A stretch of DNA of 30,829 nt. Source: Anaerolineae bacterium (GTDB lineage: Bacteria > Chloroflexota > Anaerolineae > B4-G1 > SLSP01). Location: the NCBI GenBank assembly GCA_016934645.1, contig JAFGSL010000729.1:1-30829 (forward strand). The letters run 5' to 3'. Shown here one piece after another: positions 8,901-16,099 of this stretch (positions are counted from its first letter, which is position 1; each line of letters opens with the position of its first letter). Made by a program: the position numbers and the translations under genes. The notes under the pieces were generated by a model. The model searched no databases. It was not told the DNA's origin and worked only from the letters and a program-made list of their open reading frames with translations.

Positions 8901-10839
8901 ACAAAATCATGCCAAAGGCATACAAATCGGTGCGCGCGTCAAGAGCCTCGCCCAGGATCTGTTCAGGAGCAAGGTAATCAGCAGTGAGGAAGAGCCGGGG
9001 AGTATCTAACAAATTGCGTCCTTCCTCCAGACGCCCCAGGCCAATGCCGGTCAAGCGCGCGCCTTGTGGGGTAAGGAAGATGTTCTGCGGTTTAAGGTCG
9101 CCAAGGACTACACCGTGACTGTGGGCATATTCCAGCGCGCTGATCACGTCCAGAGCGATTTCGAGGAGGTACGCCGGGTTGGTACTAAAACCCGATGGCG
9201 TTCGTAGCTCATCGGTGCCGATTTGCCGTTCGTCCAGAAAATCCTGCAATGTGGGATGAGGAACGTAGGCTTCAACGCTTAAAACGAGATTGCTGCCCGC
9301 ACTTTCTTCGCGATCCCACGCGAAAACTTCGACGATGTTGGGGTGATCCAGGGCGACAATCTGCTGGGTTTGTTGCATGAATCGCTCAACAGTGGCGACG
9401 CTGAAAGCCGACGAGAGGATTTTGAGCACGACCGTCCGGTTCTCTTTGGTATCGGTGGCTTTGAGCACGGTGCCCAGGAGGCTCTCACCGATCTTGCTTT
9501 CAATGCGGTAACGGCTTTTGATAACCTGTCCCGGCAGGTTGAGCGCCTCGCGCGCATGAACGGCGCTGAGCGCCGCTTCAACGGTGGGATAGACGGTGAA
9601 GAAATCGGCGCAGCCCCCCAGTTCGATGATGTGTTTGACGTTTTGCGGCGGATTGGCAAGGATGATAGGCTTGCCGCGCCATTGTTGGCGGAACGCAACC
9701 AGTGATTTGAGACTGGCGGTGGTGAAGGTCTCAACCTGTGACAGATCGATGATCGAACTGGTTGGCGAGTGCGGATCGGACATTTCGGTCAGTTGCCGTG
9801 CCAGTGCGTCGATGCCATGTTCGTCGAAGATGCTGGTGGGGGTAACGATGGCGGTTTCGCCGTTGGGCGTGAACTGCAGGTCCATCGCCCCTGGGGGCGT
9901 GAGATCGAAGGTCATCCCCTCATAGGCAACAACAGTTTCAAGGGTAAACCCGCGTTGGTTTCGATATGCGACGGCCGTTGCGTAGATTTCCTCGATTTTG
10001 GCGTCGGAGTAGGAGGGATCATGGTGGAAGAGGATCAGTTGCTTGACACTGGCAGCCTCTGCCAGGTCCACACCGATCATCGCCGAACTGTGTCCCCAAT
10101 CCTCTTTGACCCAGGCATCCTGAAGGGTGTACATCGCATCGAATATAAGCGCGTCGGCGTTGCGGAAGAACGTCACGTGAGGGTTGACAATATCGTCCTC
10201 CAATTTCTTGTATTCGGCATCGCTGGCGTAAACGAAAACGCTGTGCTGATCCTCGAAGCGATAGCTGTAGGCATCGCCGGGATGCGCGTTTTTAAGCGTC
10301 TCGATGCGGACTTTTTCAATGAAAAGGGGCTCGCCCGGTGTGACATGTAAAAACTTGATATCCGCCGACATGTAATCCAGGGAGACCGGCCACGTTAGCG
10401 GACGCTGTTGGATTTCAAAAGCGGTTTCCAGATCGTGCGCGCCATAGATGAAAATGCGGTTGCCAGGGATAAACGCGGGGGTAAACATCGGGAATCCCTG
10501 AATGTGATCCCAATGTGCGTGGCTGATGAAGAGATGCATTGTGCCCTTGCCTTGCCCAAATGCCCCCTTCATCAATTCGAGACCCAAAGGATAGAGCCCT
10601 GATCCGGCGTCAAGAACGAAGATCTGTCCCTCGGCCTGCACCTCGATGCAGGCTGTGTTTCCACCTGCTGTTCCGCGTGTCATAGGCGGAAGTTTGCTCA
10701 CGTAGGCGTGTACTGCTTCGGAGTCTTGCGTATTTATCTGTGGCATAGCCAGGATTGCCTGGCAGATTTTTTCTTCGATCTGTGCGGAACTAATTGGGGA
10801 AGGAATGGAACCGCGTGTGCCCCAGATTCTGATCTTCAT
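5938..10839 (-). CDS. Giant MBL / STAS / degenerate kinase / AAA ATPase / TPR fusion protein
   Basis: A 1633-residue cytoplasmic protein with five parts in order. Residues 1-315 form a metallo-beta-lactamase fold with SHAHWDH at 106-112 and further ligand-like residues (ASDAEY, FHHDPS). Residues about 328-430 look like a STAS domain, as in anti-sigma-factor antagonists. Residues 443-735 are a Ser/Thr kinase fold: K473 in VVLKIL, VLGDLKPQN with D581, APEQ and DLYAFG are present, but the glycine loop is reduced (GESLLG) and the DFG motif reads GIG, so phosphotransfer is doubtful. Residues about 745-1000 are an AAA_16-type ATPase with Walker A GEPGIGKT and Walker B FLILED. From about 1170 to 1610 there are TPR-like helical repeats. 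A GAGGAG site precedes the ATG at 10839. The gene begins 16 bp after the upstream sensor kinase, so the two are likely one pathway. Confidence 0.93.
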   Translation of the reverse strand: MKIRIWGTRGSIPSPISSAQIEEKICQAILAMPQINTQDSEAVHAYVSKLPPMTRGTAGGNTACIEVQAEGQIFVLDAGSGLYPLGLELMKGAFGQGKGTMHLFISHAHWDHIQGFPMFTPAFIPGNRIFIYGAHDLETAFEIQQRPLTWPVSLDYMSADIKFLHVTPGEPLFIEKVRIETLKNAHPGDAYSYRFEDQHSVFVYASDAEYKKLEDDIVNPHVTFFRNADALIFDAMYTLQDAWVKEDWGHSSAMIGVDLAEAASVKQLILFHHDPSYSDAKIEEIYATAVAYRNQRGFTLETVVAYEGMTFDLTPPGAMDLQFTPNGETAIVTPTSIFDEHGIDALARQLTEMSDPHSPTSSIIDLSQVETFTTASLKSLVAFRQQWRGKPIILANPPQNVKHIIELGGCADFFTVYPTVEAALSAVHAREALNLPGQVIKSRYRIESKIGESLLGTVLKATDTKENRTVVLKILSSAFSVATVERFMQQTQQIVALDHPNIVEVFAWDREESAGSNLVLSVEAYVPHPTLQDFLDERQIGTDELRTPSGFSTNPAYLLEIALDVISALEYAHSHGVVLGDLKPQNIFLTPQGARLTGIGLGRLEEGRNLLDTPRLFLTADYLAPEQILGEALDARTDLYAFGMILYELFTGHLPFEEPAHGETSISADTSEQAVLQSHLRYSPRHPRDFNGPDGKPQISASLDHLILKLLDQNPNNRYASAQQVRRILSNLLSDIESAARPRTQLLVGREKQVQTLRACWEEAVAGHGQLAFITGEPGIGKTRLAQQVAAQSHPPVLLVGHCEDNEGQAAYRLFTEVLREYLNTVPPEFFNTEARQQLANFASLIPEIHQMLPELHVAPPLDPKQEQLRLMTSLTQFIRRATQERPWFLILEDLHWADTSSLELLLYLGRHIPTMPIFVLGTYRDTEVEAGHPLLETLRGLRSHPTYRHVPLERLTQDEVEMALTYLWGRAVPEALIEKIYAQTVGNPFYMEEVAKVLEDDGLIPPSGTDADPTWYEQALKEVRLPQSARETVWRRIEQLSVETRGVLRQAAVLGQMFRFEDLQRMSGLSEWQLLERLDEAFERQLIEEIPASTQARGPRLRFRQVEIQDVIYADLGPLRRRLLHRKAGEALEHRAAGQIDSTSVIGAFAEELAYHFGEANEIGKTITYSLQAARQAHLAYANANALQWYARALETLHKTEPENVTHYQESLLLAHQSSGIVLTLIGQYDEALAHYAVAQALIESQPPSDAQRGQVAELCYEIANVYELRDDYETVFAWLQRGLKIVAELAPTVEAARIYLLGAKVYWRQGNSTQALAWCQKSLDIATHINNSAGLQAYAAALYIQAAIDMRLGNLDNAIQFCQESIRAYQEVGDLTGESNAHINLASAFVLRGDWEQAHTAYRRGWAIKREIGDVYGQAISGNNLANLYLKRGEWQEARDMYMQSLTVWQNIRAPRGEAVALINMAQVYIHQENWTQAQEYLQQSQALLDDIGSKEFLPELERLWGEYYLKTGNLDQAMQHTQHATTLAQTYSDPLEEGIAHRLLGQIHLAQAAPRLAEEALHTSLDMLGHLSNEHEIARTKLVLARMILTEKTTSPDKAQTYLREAIKTFEKLDARADLAQALALQQDIE

Positions 10840-10855
10840 CTATCTCCTCGTCAGC

Positions 10856-13800
10856 TCAGCCATTAAGCTCTTCTTCTGGCAGGGGGAGGGCGATATAAAA
10901 AGTGCTCCCCTGATTCGGAATGCTCTCGGCCCAAACACGCCCGCCATGTCGTTCGATAATCGATTTAACCAAGGCTAAGCCCAATCCTGTTCCCTGGATA
11001 TTGCCGGTTTCGCGGCGTTTGATGCGGTAGAATTTCTCAAACAACCGTACCTGATCCTCCGGTGCGATGCCAATACCGGTGTCGGAGATGTGGATCACGG
11101 CCTCGTGTGGTGTGGTGCCCAATCCCACACTCACCTGACCGGGCGCAGGCGTGTATTTGATGGCATTGTCCACCAGATTGCTCACAGCCTGTCGTAAAAG
11201 TGTGCGGTCGCCGGTTACAGTAGGCGCGCCTTCCGTTGGCTCCAGGCGCAACGTGACGCCTTTTGATGTTGCCCTCGCGCGCATTGCATCTACCGCTTCG
11301 ACCAGGATAAGGCCCAGGCGGCACGGCTCCTGGCGGATGCCTACACCGGCTTCGATGCGCCGTAGGTTAAGCAGATCGCCGATGAGGGCGCTCATCTGAT
11401 CGATGCCTTCGAGGATGCGGTCGAGATAATCGTGTTGTTTCTCGTTCAGATCGCCGACCATCACCAGCATAGTGGCGTAACCCCGGATGAACGTGAGCGG
11501 CGCACGCAGGTCGTGGGATACTGTTGCCACGAACTCGGACTTCATCTCATCGAGTTCTTTAAAGTGCGTGACGTCACGCATCACCGCGACCATACCTAAC
11601 GTCGCGCCTTCTGTTCCTGTAATAGGCGCGATGCTGGCGTAGTAAACGCGGCGGTCGTCAATGGGAACTTCAACGGCAGGTATTTGTTGCTCGTCTCTGG
11701 GAGGGGTCAAGGCTGCTACCAGGGCTTCAGGCAATGCCAATCCGCTCAATGGGCGTCCCAGAGTCGATTCGCCCATCGCTAGCAGATTTTGCGCTGCTGG
11801 GTTAGTCAGCAGCAACCGTCCTTCTGCGTCGGTAACGAGGATAGCATCGGTGGTGCTGGCAAGGATTGCTGCCAGCCGTCGCCGTCCGCCCTCGGCGGCC
11901 TGGAACAACCGTGCGTTTTCGACCAGGACGGCAGCCTGGCTCGCTAGCGTGGAAAGGAAGTTGACACGCGCTTCGTCGAAAGCGTTTTTCTCGTTATCGC
12001 CCACCCACAACACAGCCACTGTGCTGTTTTGCGGGCGCACGGGGAATATAGCGACACTTTGCAGTTTCTCGGACACCATAGCTGTGCCTTTGAGTTGAGT
12101 GAGATCCTGGATCACCAATGGGTCACGCCGTCGCGTAAGGACGGCGGCGAATGCACGGTCTAGCTCCACGTAGGTGCTGCTCTGATTTGTTGCGGGATCG
12201 CCACCTGCGACAAAAGCACGCTGCGGGCGCTCGCTCCCACCAAGCATAACGAAGCGCGCTATGCTCGCGCCCGTTTCCTCAAGCGCGCCTTCTAGGATAG
12301 GATGTACACCACGTTCCAGATCAAGTGTGGCGGAGACGCTTTGCGCGATATTAAGCAGGAGTGAAAGGTCGTTAAGGCGAGCTTGCAGCCGGAGGCGCAT
12401 TTGTTCAAAGGCATTTCCCAATTGGGCGACCTCATCCTCGCCGGAAATGGCCACGGGCACGGTGAGGTTGCCACCAGCGATGTGATCGGCAGCTTCGGCC
12501 AGAGTATTGATCGGTTTGATGATGCGTGTAGCGAAGAAGGGGATGGCAATGAGCAATAACGTGCCCATAACGATTTGCACCAGTAACAACGGGCTGGAAA
12601 TTGTGGCCGCCGTTTCCAGGACGGTGCTAAAGGGGAGTTGCAGCACGACCCGGTAGGGGGTCCCTTCAACGTTGAGGGTGTAGATCAATATACGATAACC
12701 GTCAGCACTCACATCTTCGTAGGCAGTTCCCCGCTCGATGCTACCCGTATATTGCACGGCGTCTTCGTTGGGCGACCAGGGCCGCATGACATATTCCGAG
12801 TTGGGATGGGCGATGATAATGCCACTTTCATCCAGAATGAAGCCGGCGCCCGATCCGCCCGCAGCCTGGAGCGCTTCCAGTGCCCGCCGCATCTCCGGGT
12901 TCATATCCAACTGTACGCGTCCCAGAAGATAACCTTCTGGAAGCTGATCGATAGTCTCCTCGTCCCTGAAAATCTGCCGCACGAGTGTGATTCCGTATTG
13001 ACCGGAGGGCAATTCTGACATCCGGGTCACTGAAGAGAAAGGGACGAGGGAGCTAGAGCGATTCAGTGCCAGTTTTTCCTCTGCTGTCAATCCGAGGAAA
13101 CGGGCCTCATCGGGAACAGCCTCGGTAGTCTTCATATTCTGATCGACGAGTAACAGCTCCTGGAAGAAGGGAACGACTTGTCGTGCCGTCGTCAACGCTG
13201 CAGTGCGTTCTTGGGAATCCGAGCTGAGCAACGCTGGATCCTCGGCGAAGGTTGCAATCAAGTTTTGTCCTGAATAGTGAAAGTAAGTCAAGCTATTGAC
13301 GGCATTTTCAGCGCTACGACGCATTTCATCGAGCGATTGCTCGCGGGCCAGCTTGATCGCGCGCGAGGTGACGGCGACCATAGACAGCATGACGCTGAGT
13401 AAGATGAGCGGGATGATGAGGATGATGAGCCTGGCGCGGATAGATTTGCTGTACAGTGATATAGTGTCGGCACGTTGGAACGCGCGCCAATTGGGATTGA
13501 GGAAGAGCAACTGGAAGAGAATGCCAAGTGGCACTGCACCGACGAGCCAGAGCGACAACTCATTATTCCAGACCGAGATCACATAGTCGATGGCTAACAG
13601 TCCTCCTGGAGGGAGGTTGGTCACCAGGCGGCTAACCGATAGCAGCGCTAATGGCGAAAGTGTGGCGGCTGGCAGCGCAACCAGAGGGCGACGCAGGATA
13701 TCAAATAACTCACCTTTGTAGGTTTGATGGAGCAGATAACCGACAGCCAACCCCCACGTGGCTATCGCCATGACATCGGTGAAGGTCAAGGGTCCGAACC

Positions 13801-14176
13801 AGGCCCACGTAAGAGCGGCAACCAGGTTGATGACTAATCCTGGCCCCGGCCCTAGCTTGATCGCGACCAGGGCTACCAGAAAAAGCCCTACCAGGGAGAG
13901 TGTAGGCGCAGCGGGCAATACGCTTATTGGGGAAGCTGGCAGTGCTCCAAACTGCTGACGGTAAAGCACCAGCAGGGGACGTGTGGGGAAGAGTAAAATC
14001 AGGCAGATTCCAAAGAGCACCCATGCTTTGCTATCCATTTGTTTGAAATCTGAAGAGCGCATCCACAGTAGCCAGATAAACAGGCCGATGTAGATGATGG
14101 ATAAGGCAATATTGGGCAACTCTAAAGGGAATTCTAAAGCGAATCCCCCCAGCGTGCGCCAGAAATCGAAACCCAT
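10856..14176 (-). CDS. Large membrane sensor histidine kinase (multi-TM, Cache-like, HAMP, GAF, PAS)
   Basis: A sensor kinase of 1106 residues. The first 260 or so residues form several hydrophobic helices, unusual for a Cache kinase. A further helix (RLIILIIPLILLSVML) leads into a probable extracytoplasmic dCache-like domain (about 270-520), closed by another helix. Then come HAMP (about 545-600), GAF (about 601-762), PAS (about 763-875) and a HisKA domain with H888 in VSHDLRAPLTF. The ATPase domain shows VDNAIKYTP, SDTGIGI and GTGLGLALVKS. I chose the ATG at 14176 with an AAAGGA site rather than the longer open frame. No response regulator is adjacent; the next gene is the giant fusion protein 16 bp downstream, which may receive its signal instead. 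Confidence 0.93.
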   Translation of the reverse strand: MGFDFWRTLGGFALEFPLELPNIALSIIYIGLFIWLLWMRSSDFKQMDSKAWVLFGICLILLFPTRPLLVLYRQQFGALPASPISVLPAAPTLSLVGLFLVALVAIKLGPGPGLVINLVAALTWAWFGPLTFTDVMAIATWGLAVGYLLHQTYKGELFDILRRPLVALPAATLSPLALLSVSRLVTNLPPGGLLAIDYVISVWNNELSLWLVGAVPLGILFQLLFLNPNWRAFQRADTISLYSKSIRARLIILIIPLILLSVMLSMVAVTSRAIKLAREQSLDEMRRSAENAVNSLTYFHYSGQNLIATFAEDPALLSSDSQERTAALTTARQVVPFFQELLLVDQNMKTTEAVPDEARFLGLTAEEKLALNRSSSLVPFSSVTRMSELPSGQYGITLVRQIFRDEETIDQLPEGYLLGRVQLDMNPEMRRALEALQAAGGSGAGFILDESGIIIAHPNSEYVMRPWSPNEDAVQYTGSIERGTAYEDVSADGYRILIYTLNVEGTPYRVVLQLPFSTVLETAATISSPLLLVQIVMGTLLLIAIPFFATRIIKPINTLAEAADHIAGGNLTVPVAISGEDEVAQLGNAFEQMRLRLQARLNDLSLLLNIAQSVSATLDLERGVHPILEGALEETGASIARFVMLGGSERPQRAFVAGGDPATNQSSTYVELDRAFAAVLTRRRDPLVIQDLTQLKGTAMVSEKLQSVAIFPVRPQNSTVAVLWVGDNEKNAFDEARVNFLSTLASQAAVLVENARLFQAAEGGRRRLAAILASTTDAILVTDAEGRLLLTNPAAQNLLAMGESTLGRPLSGLALPEALVAALTPPRDEQQIPAVEVPIDDRRVYYASIAPITGTEGATLGMVAVMRDVTHFKELDEMKSEFVATVSHDLRAPLTFIRGYATMLVMVGDLNEKQHDYLDRILEGIDQMSALIGDLLNLRRIEAGVGIRQEPCRLGLILVEAVDAMRARATSKGVTLRLEPTEGAPTVTGDRTLLRQAVSNLVDNAIKYTPAPGQVSVGLGTTPHEAVIHISDTGIGIAPEDQVRLFEKFYRIKRRETGNIQGTGLGLALVKSIIERHGGRVWAESIPNQGSTFYIALPLPEEELNG

Positions 14177-14242
14177 AATGCGATCCTTTTGCTTAGTGTG
14201 CTGGTGTGAATGGTATTTTTTCCTGCACTGATTCCAACTATA

Positions 14243-14270
14243 ATAATACTCAAATGCCGACAAACGGCAA
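14243..14270 (-). promoter_or_regulatory. Candidate promoter for the large sensor kinase and fusion gene
   Basis: On the minus strand, TTGCCG (14270-14265) is followed by a 16-bp spacer and TATTAT (14248-14243). Four and five of six bases match consensus. The predicted leader to the ATG at 14176 is about 60 bases. A short hairpin (TGCCG/CGGCA) overlaps the -35 box. Confidence 0.5.
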
Positions 14271-14291
14271 GTAAGAGTAAGAATGAGGCTT

Positions 14292-14348
14292 TATCCGAAA
14301 ACTGTGCCTGCAAGCGTTTCTGGTACGTCAACGGCGAATTTTCGGATA
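14292..14348. repeat. 10-bp inverted repeat upstream of the sensor-kinase promoter
   Basis: TATCCGAAAA (14292-14301) and TTTTCGGATA (14339-14348) are exact inverted repeats separated by 37 bp. They lie between the terminator of the LysW-like gene and the sensor-kinase promoter, so they could be a regulatory or palindromic-repeat element. Function is unknown. Confidence 0.5.
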
Positions 14349-14361
14349 GGTTTTGCGGATC

Positions 14362-14400
14362 ACAAAAACCTGCCCCGTTCATTGCGAACGGGGCAGGTTT
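14362..14400 (-). terminator. Intrinsic terminator of the LysW-like gene
   Basis: A 15-bp perfect stem (14366-14380 with 14386-14400) encloses the five-base loop ATTGC. Read on the minus strand the stem runs into TTTTTG, a short U-tract. It lies 38 bases after the stop of the LysW-like gene and insulates it from the sensor-kinase gene downstream. The stem would also form in plus-strand RNA, but with a poorer U-tract. Confidence 0.85.
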
Positions 14401-14438
14401 GTTATTATGTGGGGACATCTGGTCGACGTTTTGAAGGA

Positions 14439-14687
14439 TTATGGTTCGTCCCAATCCTCGTCGTCTTCGTCGTCCAAATCCTCCTCATCCCAATCGTCGT
14501 CTTCGTCGTCCCAGTCTTCATCGTCGAGTTCATCTTCCATATAGGCCCAATCTAGCTCGACGGGGTTGACTTGGATAACTTCCAGATCAGCCTCGCATTC
14601 CAGGCAGGTGATCTTCTGACCAATCTTGGGATGGTCGGGGAGTTTGACCCACTCGCCGCAAGACGGACAAATTGCTTTCGCTGGCAT
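14439..14687 (-). CDS. LysW-like zinc-ribbon carrier protein with long acidic tail
   Basis: An 82-residue protein whose first 45 residues match the LysW/ArgW amino-group carrier pattern: a zinc ribbon with C7/C10 (CPSC) and C28/C31 (CLEC), then ADLEVIQVNPVELDW. In lysine or arginine biosynthesis, LysW-type proteins hold the substrate on a C-terminal glutamate in an EDWGE tail. Here the tail is longer and very acidic (residues 51-82, with repeated EDWD and DDE), and it ends EDWDEP, so the terminal residue is proline rather than glutamate. The ATG at 14687 has an AAGGAG site. No LysX, LysY, LysZ or LysJ gene is nearby. It may be a diverged or free-standing carrier, or a structural homologue with another job. 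The fold call is firm; the function is not. Confidence 0.85.
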   Translation of the reverse strand: MPAKAICPSCGEWVKLPDHPKIGQKITCLECEADLEVIQVNPVELDWAYMEDELDDEDWDDEDDDWDEEDLDDEDDEDWDEP

Positions 14688-14790
14688 ACAATTTCTCCTT
14701 AACACGAAATGGTAAAAACTTTGATTGGTCTGTTTGAACCTCTGATGTCATTTTACCGCAAAAATTCCGCATTGCAATGGGCATTTCATC

Positions 14791-14818
14791 AGGGCTTTAC
14801 CATTCTCGTCATAGCCCT
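14791..14818. repeat. Palindromic repeat copy 1 (CATTCTCGT family)
   Basis: TTTACCATTCTCGT (14796-14809) is a near match to the arm at 14944-14958. It is enclosed by a short inverted pair, AGGGCT (14791-14796) and AGCCCT (14813-14818). It is the first of four copies of the family in this intergenic region. Confidence 0.6.
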
Positions 14819-14902
14819 TCGTTTTTTGCTTTAAGCGGATCGCCAGGTCCGCGTCTTGTGACACATCTCGGCCTAAAACGGGGAACTGGCGTTCCCCTTA
14901 AA

Positions 14903-14958
14903 ACGAGAATGATAAAACCCCGGCATTTCATTCGCGCGCAGGATTTTATCATTCTCGT
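14903..14958. repeat. 15-bp perfect inverted repeat (CATTCTCGT family copies 2 and 3)
   Basis: ACGAGAATGATAAAA (14903-14917) and its exact reverse complement (14944-14958) flank 26 bp. The unit recurs at 14796-14809 and 15180-15197 in one or other orientation. No gene is credible in the surrounding 580 bp, so this is a repeat-rich intergenic tract upstream of cysE. Confidence 0.8.
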
Positions 14959-14964
14959 GGATTA

Positions 14965-15094
14965 TGTACTGGTCGACAAGATACTAAACAGATTGATCTC
15001 GCGCAGAGGCGCAGAGACGCTGAGTTTATTTATGCTCCGCGCCTCTGCGCGAGCTAACTTTTCGTCAGTGTTCAATATCATTCTGACCAGTACA
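14965..15094. repeat. Nested palindrome with a 15-bp GC-rich core
   Basis: The outer arms are TGTACTGGTC (14965-14974) and GACCAGTACA (15085-15094). Inside them a second perfect pair, CTCGCGCAGAGGCGC (14998-15012) and its reverse complement (15039-15053), encloses 26 bp including GCAGAGACGCTGAG. The outer pair directly follows the inverted repeat at 14903-14958. The layout suggests an extended cruciform or RNA hairpin, or a decayed palindromic mobile element. Confidence 0.75.
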
Positions 15095-15179
15095 CATTCG
15101 CGTGGATTAAAGGTATTTATGTGTTGTTTTGCTGCTCAAGCGGCTGTTTGAAGGGTTTTTGTGGGCGTATTGCACTAGG

Positions 15180-15197
15180 AGAATGATAGAACCCTGG
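15180..15197. repeat. Palindromic repeat copy 4 (direct copy of 14906-14923)
   Basis: The 18 bases match 14906-14923 at 16 positions. The copy abuts the -35 region of the candidate cysE promoter, so the repeat family reaches right up to the cysE control region. Confidence 0.6.
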
Positions 15198-15226
15198 TTC
15201 GCACAAAGGGAGATTTCGGTTATACT
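15198..15226 (+). promoter_or_regulatory. Candidate promoter for cysE-cysK
   Basis: TTCGCA (15198-15203), a 17-bp spacer and TATACT (15221-15226). Four and five of six bases match consensus. The leader to the ATG at 15287 would be about 54 bases and includes GCTAGCGC, a short self-complementary stretch, within an imperfect TATACTACAAA/TTTTGTGGTATA dyad. Confidence 0.5.
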
Positions 15227-15286
15227 ACAAAGTGCTAGCGCTAAAGTTTTGTGGTATAGCGTCAGAAATATGCCAAGGAGGTAGCC

Positions 15287-16099
15287 ATGACTGCACCATT
15301 ATCACAGCATACGATTGTGGGGGAAATGCGTCCCGCTTGCGGAGAGTGCTGTGGCACGTGCGTCTGTCTGCCGGAGAGCGAACGTCCCATACCTCATCCC
15401 AGCCTTATCGCTCGTATGCGTGAGGACGTTCAAACTGTCTTCACCAAGGACCCGGCAGCGCGTAGCGTCAGTGAAGTGCTGACGTGCTATCCTGGCCTAC
15501 ACGCGATTTGGATGCATCGCATAGCGCACACTTTATGGGTGCGCAAGTTCTACTTTTTGGCGCGCCTACTCTCGCACATCGCCCGCTGGCTGACCGGGGT
15601 GGAAATCCATCCCGGCGCGACGATCGGGCGTCGCGTTTTTATCGATCACGGGATGGGCGTGGTAATTGGTGAGACAGCAGTGGTGGGTGACGATGTCTTG
15701 ATCTACAAGGGCGTCGTGCTTGGCGGTATCTCCCTAGAGAAGGTGAAGCGTCATCCAACCATCGGCAGTGGTGTGGTGTTGGGTACTGATGCGACTGTGC
15801 TTGGCCCTATCGAGGTGGGGTACAATACGCAGATTGGCTCCGGCTCGGTGGTGGTGAAATCCGTTCCGCCATGTTCGACGGTGGTCGGTGTGCCAGGGCG
15901 TGTTGTCAAAGTTAAAGGCATTGCGTGTCGCCTTAGGCCCGATCTGCATCACGAGCAACTCCCCGATATGGTTGTGGACACGATTGATCGCCTGACGCAG
16001 CGCATCACGGCACTGGAGGCGCGCTTGAGCGATTTAGAAAACCTCGAAGCTCCGGCGGAGGAATCCTACGCCTTGGAGGAAGTTGAATCATGGATGTAG
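15287..16099 (+). CDS. cysE: Serine O-acetyltransferase
   Basis: A 270-residue enzyme that transfers acetyl from acetyl-CoA to L-serine, the first step of cysteine synthesis. The N-terminal helical part (about 35-95) is followed by a left-handed hexapeptide-repeat domain with the family hallmarks [32 protein letters not shown] and YKGVVLGG, and the usual VVGVPGRVV near the end. A long C-terminal tail with [16 protein letters not shown] looks coiled-coil. The start at 15287 has a perfect AAGGAGG site. An unusual N-terminal extension carries five cysteines within ten residues (C18, C21, C22, C25, C27), which is not part of the catalytic fold and could bind metal or sense redox or cysteine. It overlaps cysK by ten bases. 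Confidence 0.95.
   Translation: MTAPLSQHTIVGEMRPACGECCGTCVCLPESERPIPHPSLIARMREDVQTVFTKDPAARSVSEVLTCYPGLHAIWMHRIAHTLWVRKFYFLARLLSHIARWLTGVEIHPGATIGRRVFIDHGMGVVIGETAVVGDDVLIYKGVVLGGISLEKVKRHPTIGSGVVLGTDATVLGPIEVGYNTQIGSGSVVVKSVPPCSTVVGVPGRVVKVKGIACRLRPDLHHEQLPDMVVDTIDRLTQRITALEARLSDLENLEAPAEESYALEEVESWM

Noticed and set aside
9769..10350. 193-residue plus-strand open frame opposite the MBL part of the fusion gene
   Set aside because: It is antisense to a well-supported domain and carries no motif or ribosome site.
14362..14400. Terminator hairpin considered as a riboswitch or operator of the sensor kinase
   Set aside because: The stem is a simple 15-bp hairpin with a U-tract on the minus strand just after the LysW-like stop, which fits an ordinary terminator.
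14777..15151. 124-residue plus-strand open frame in the cysE upstream region
   Set aside because: It runs across the palindromic repeats, contains no recognisable motif, and has no ribosome site; the repeats explain the sequence better.
14900..15200. Possible CRISPR array
   Set aside because: The repeats are inverted and irregularly spaced, without equal-length spacers or cas genes nearby.
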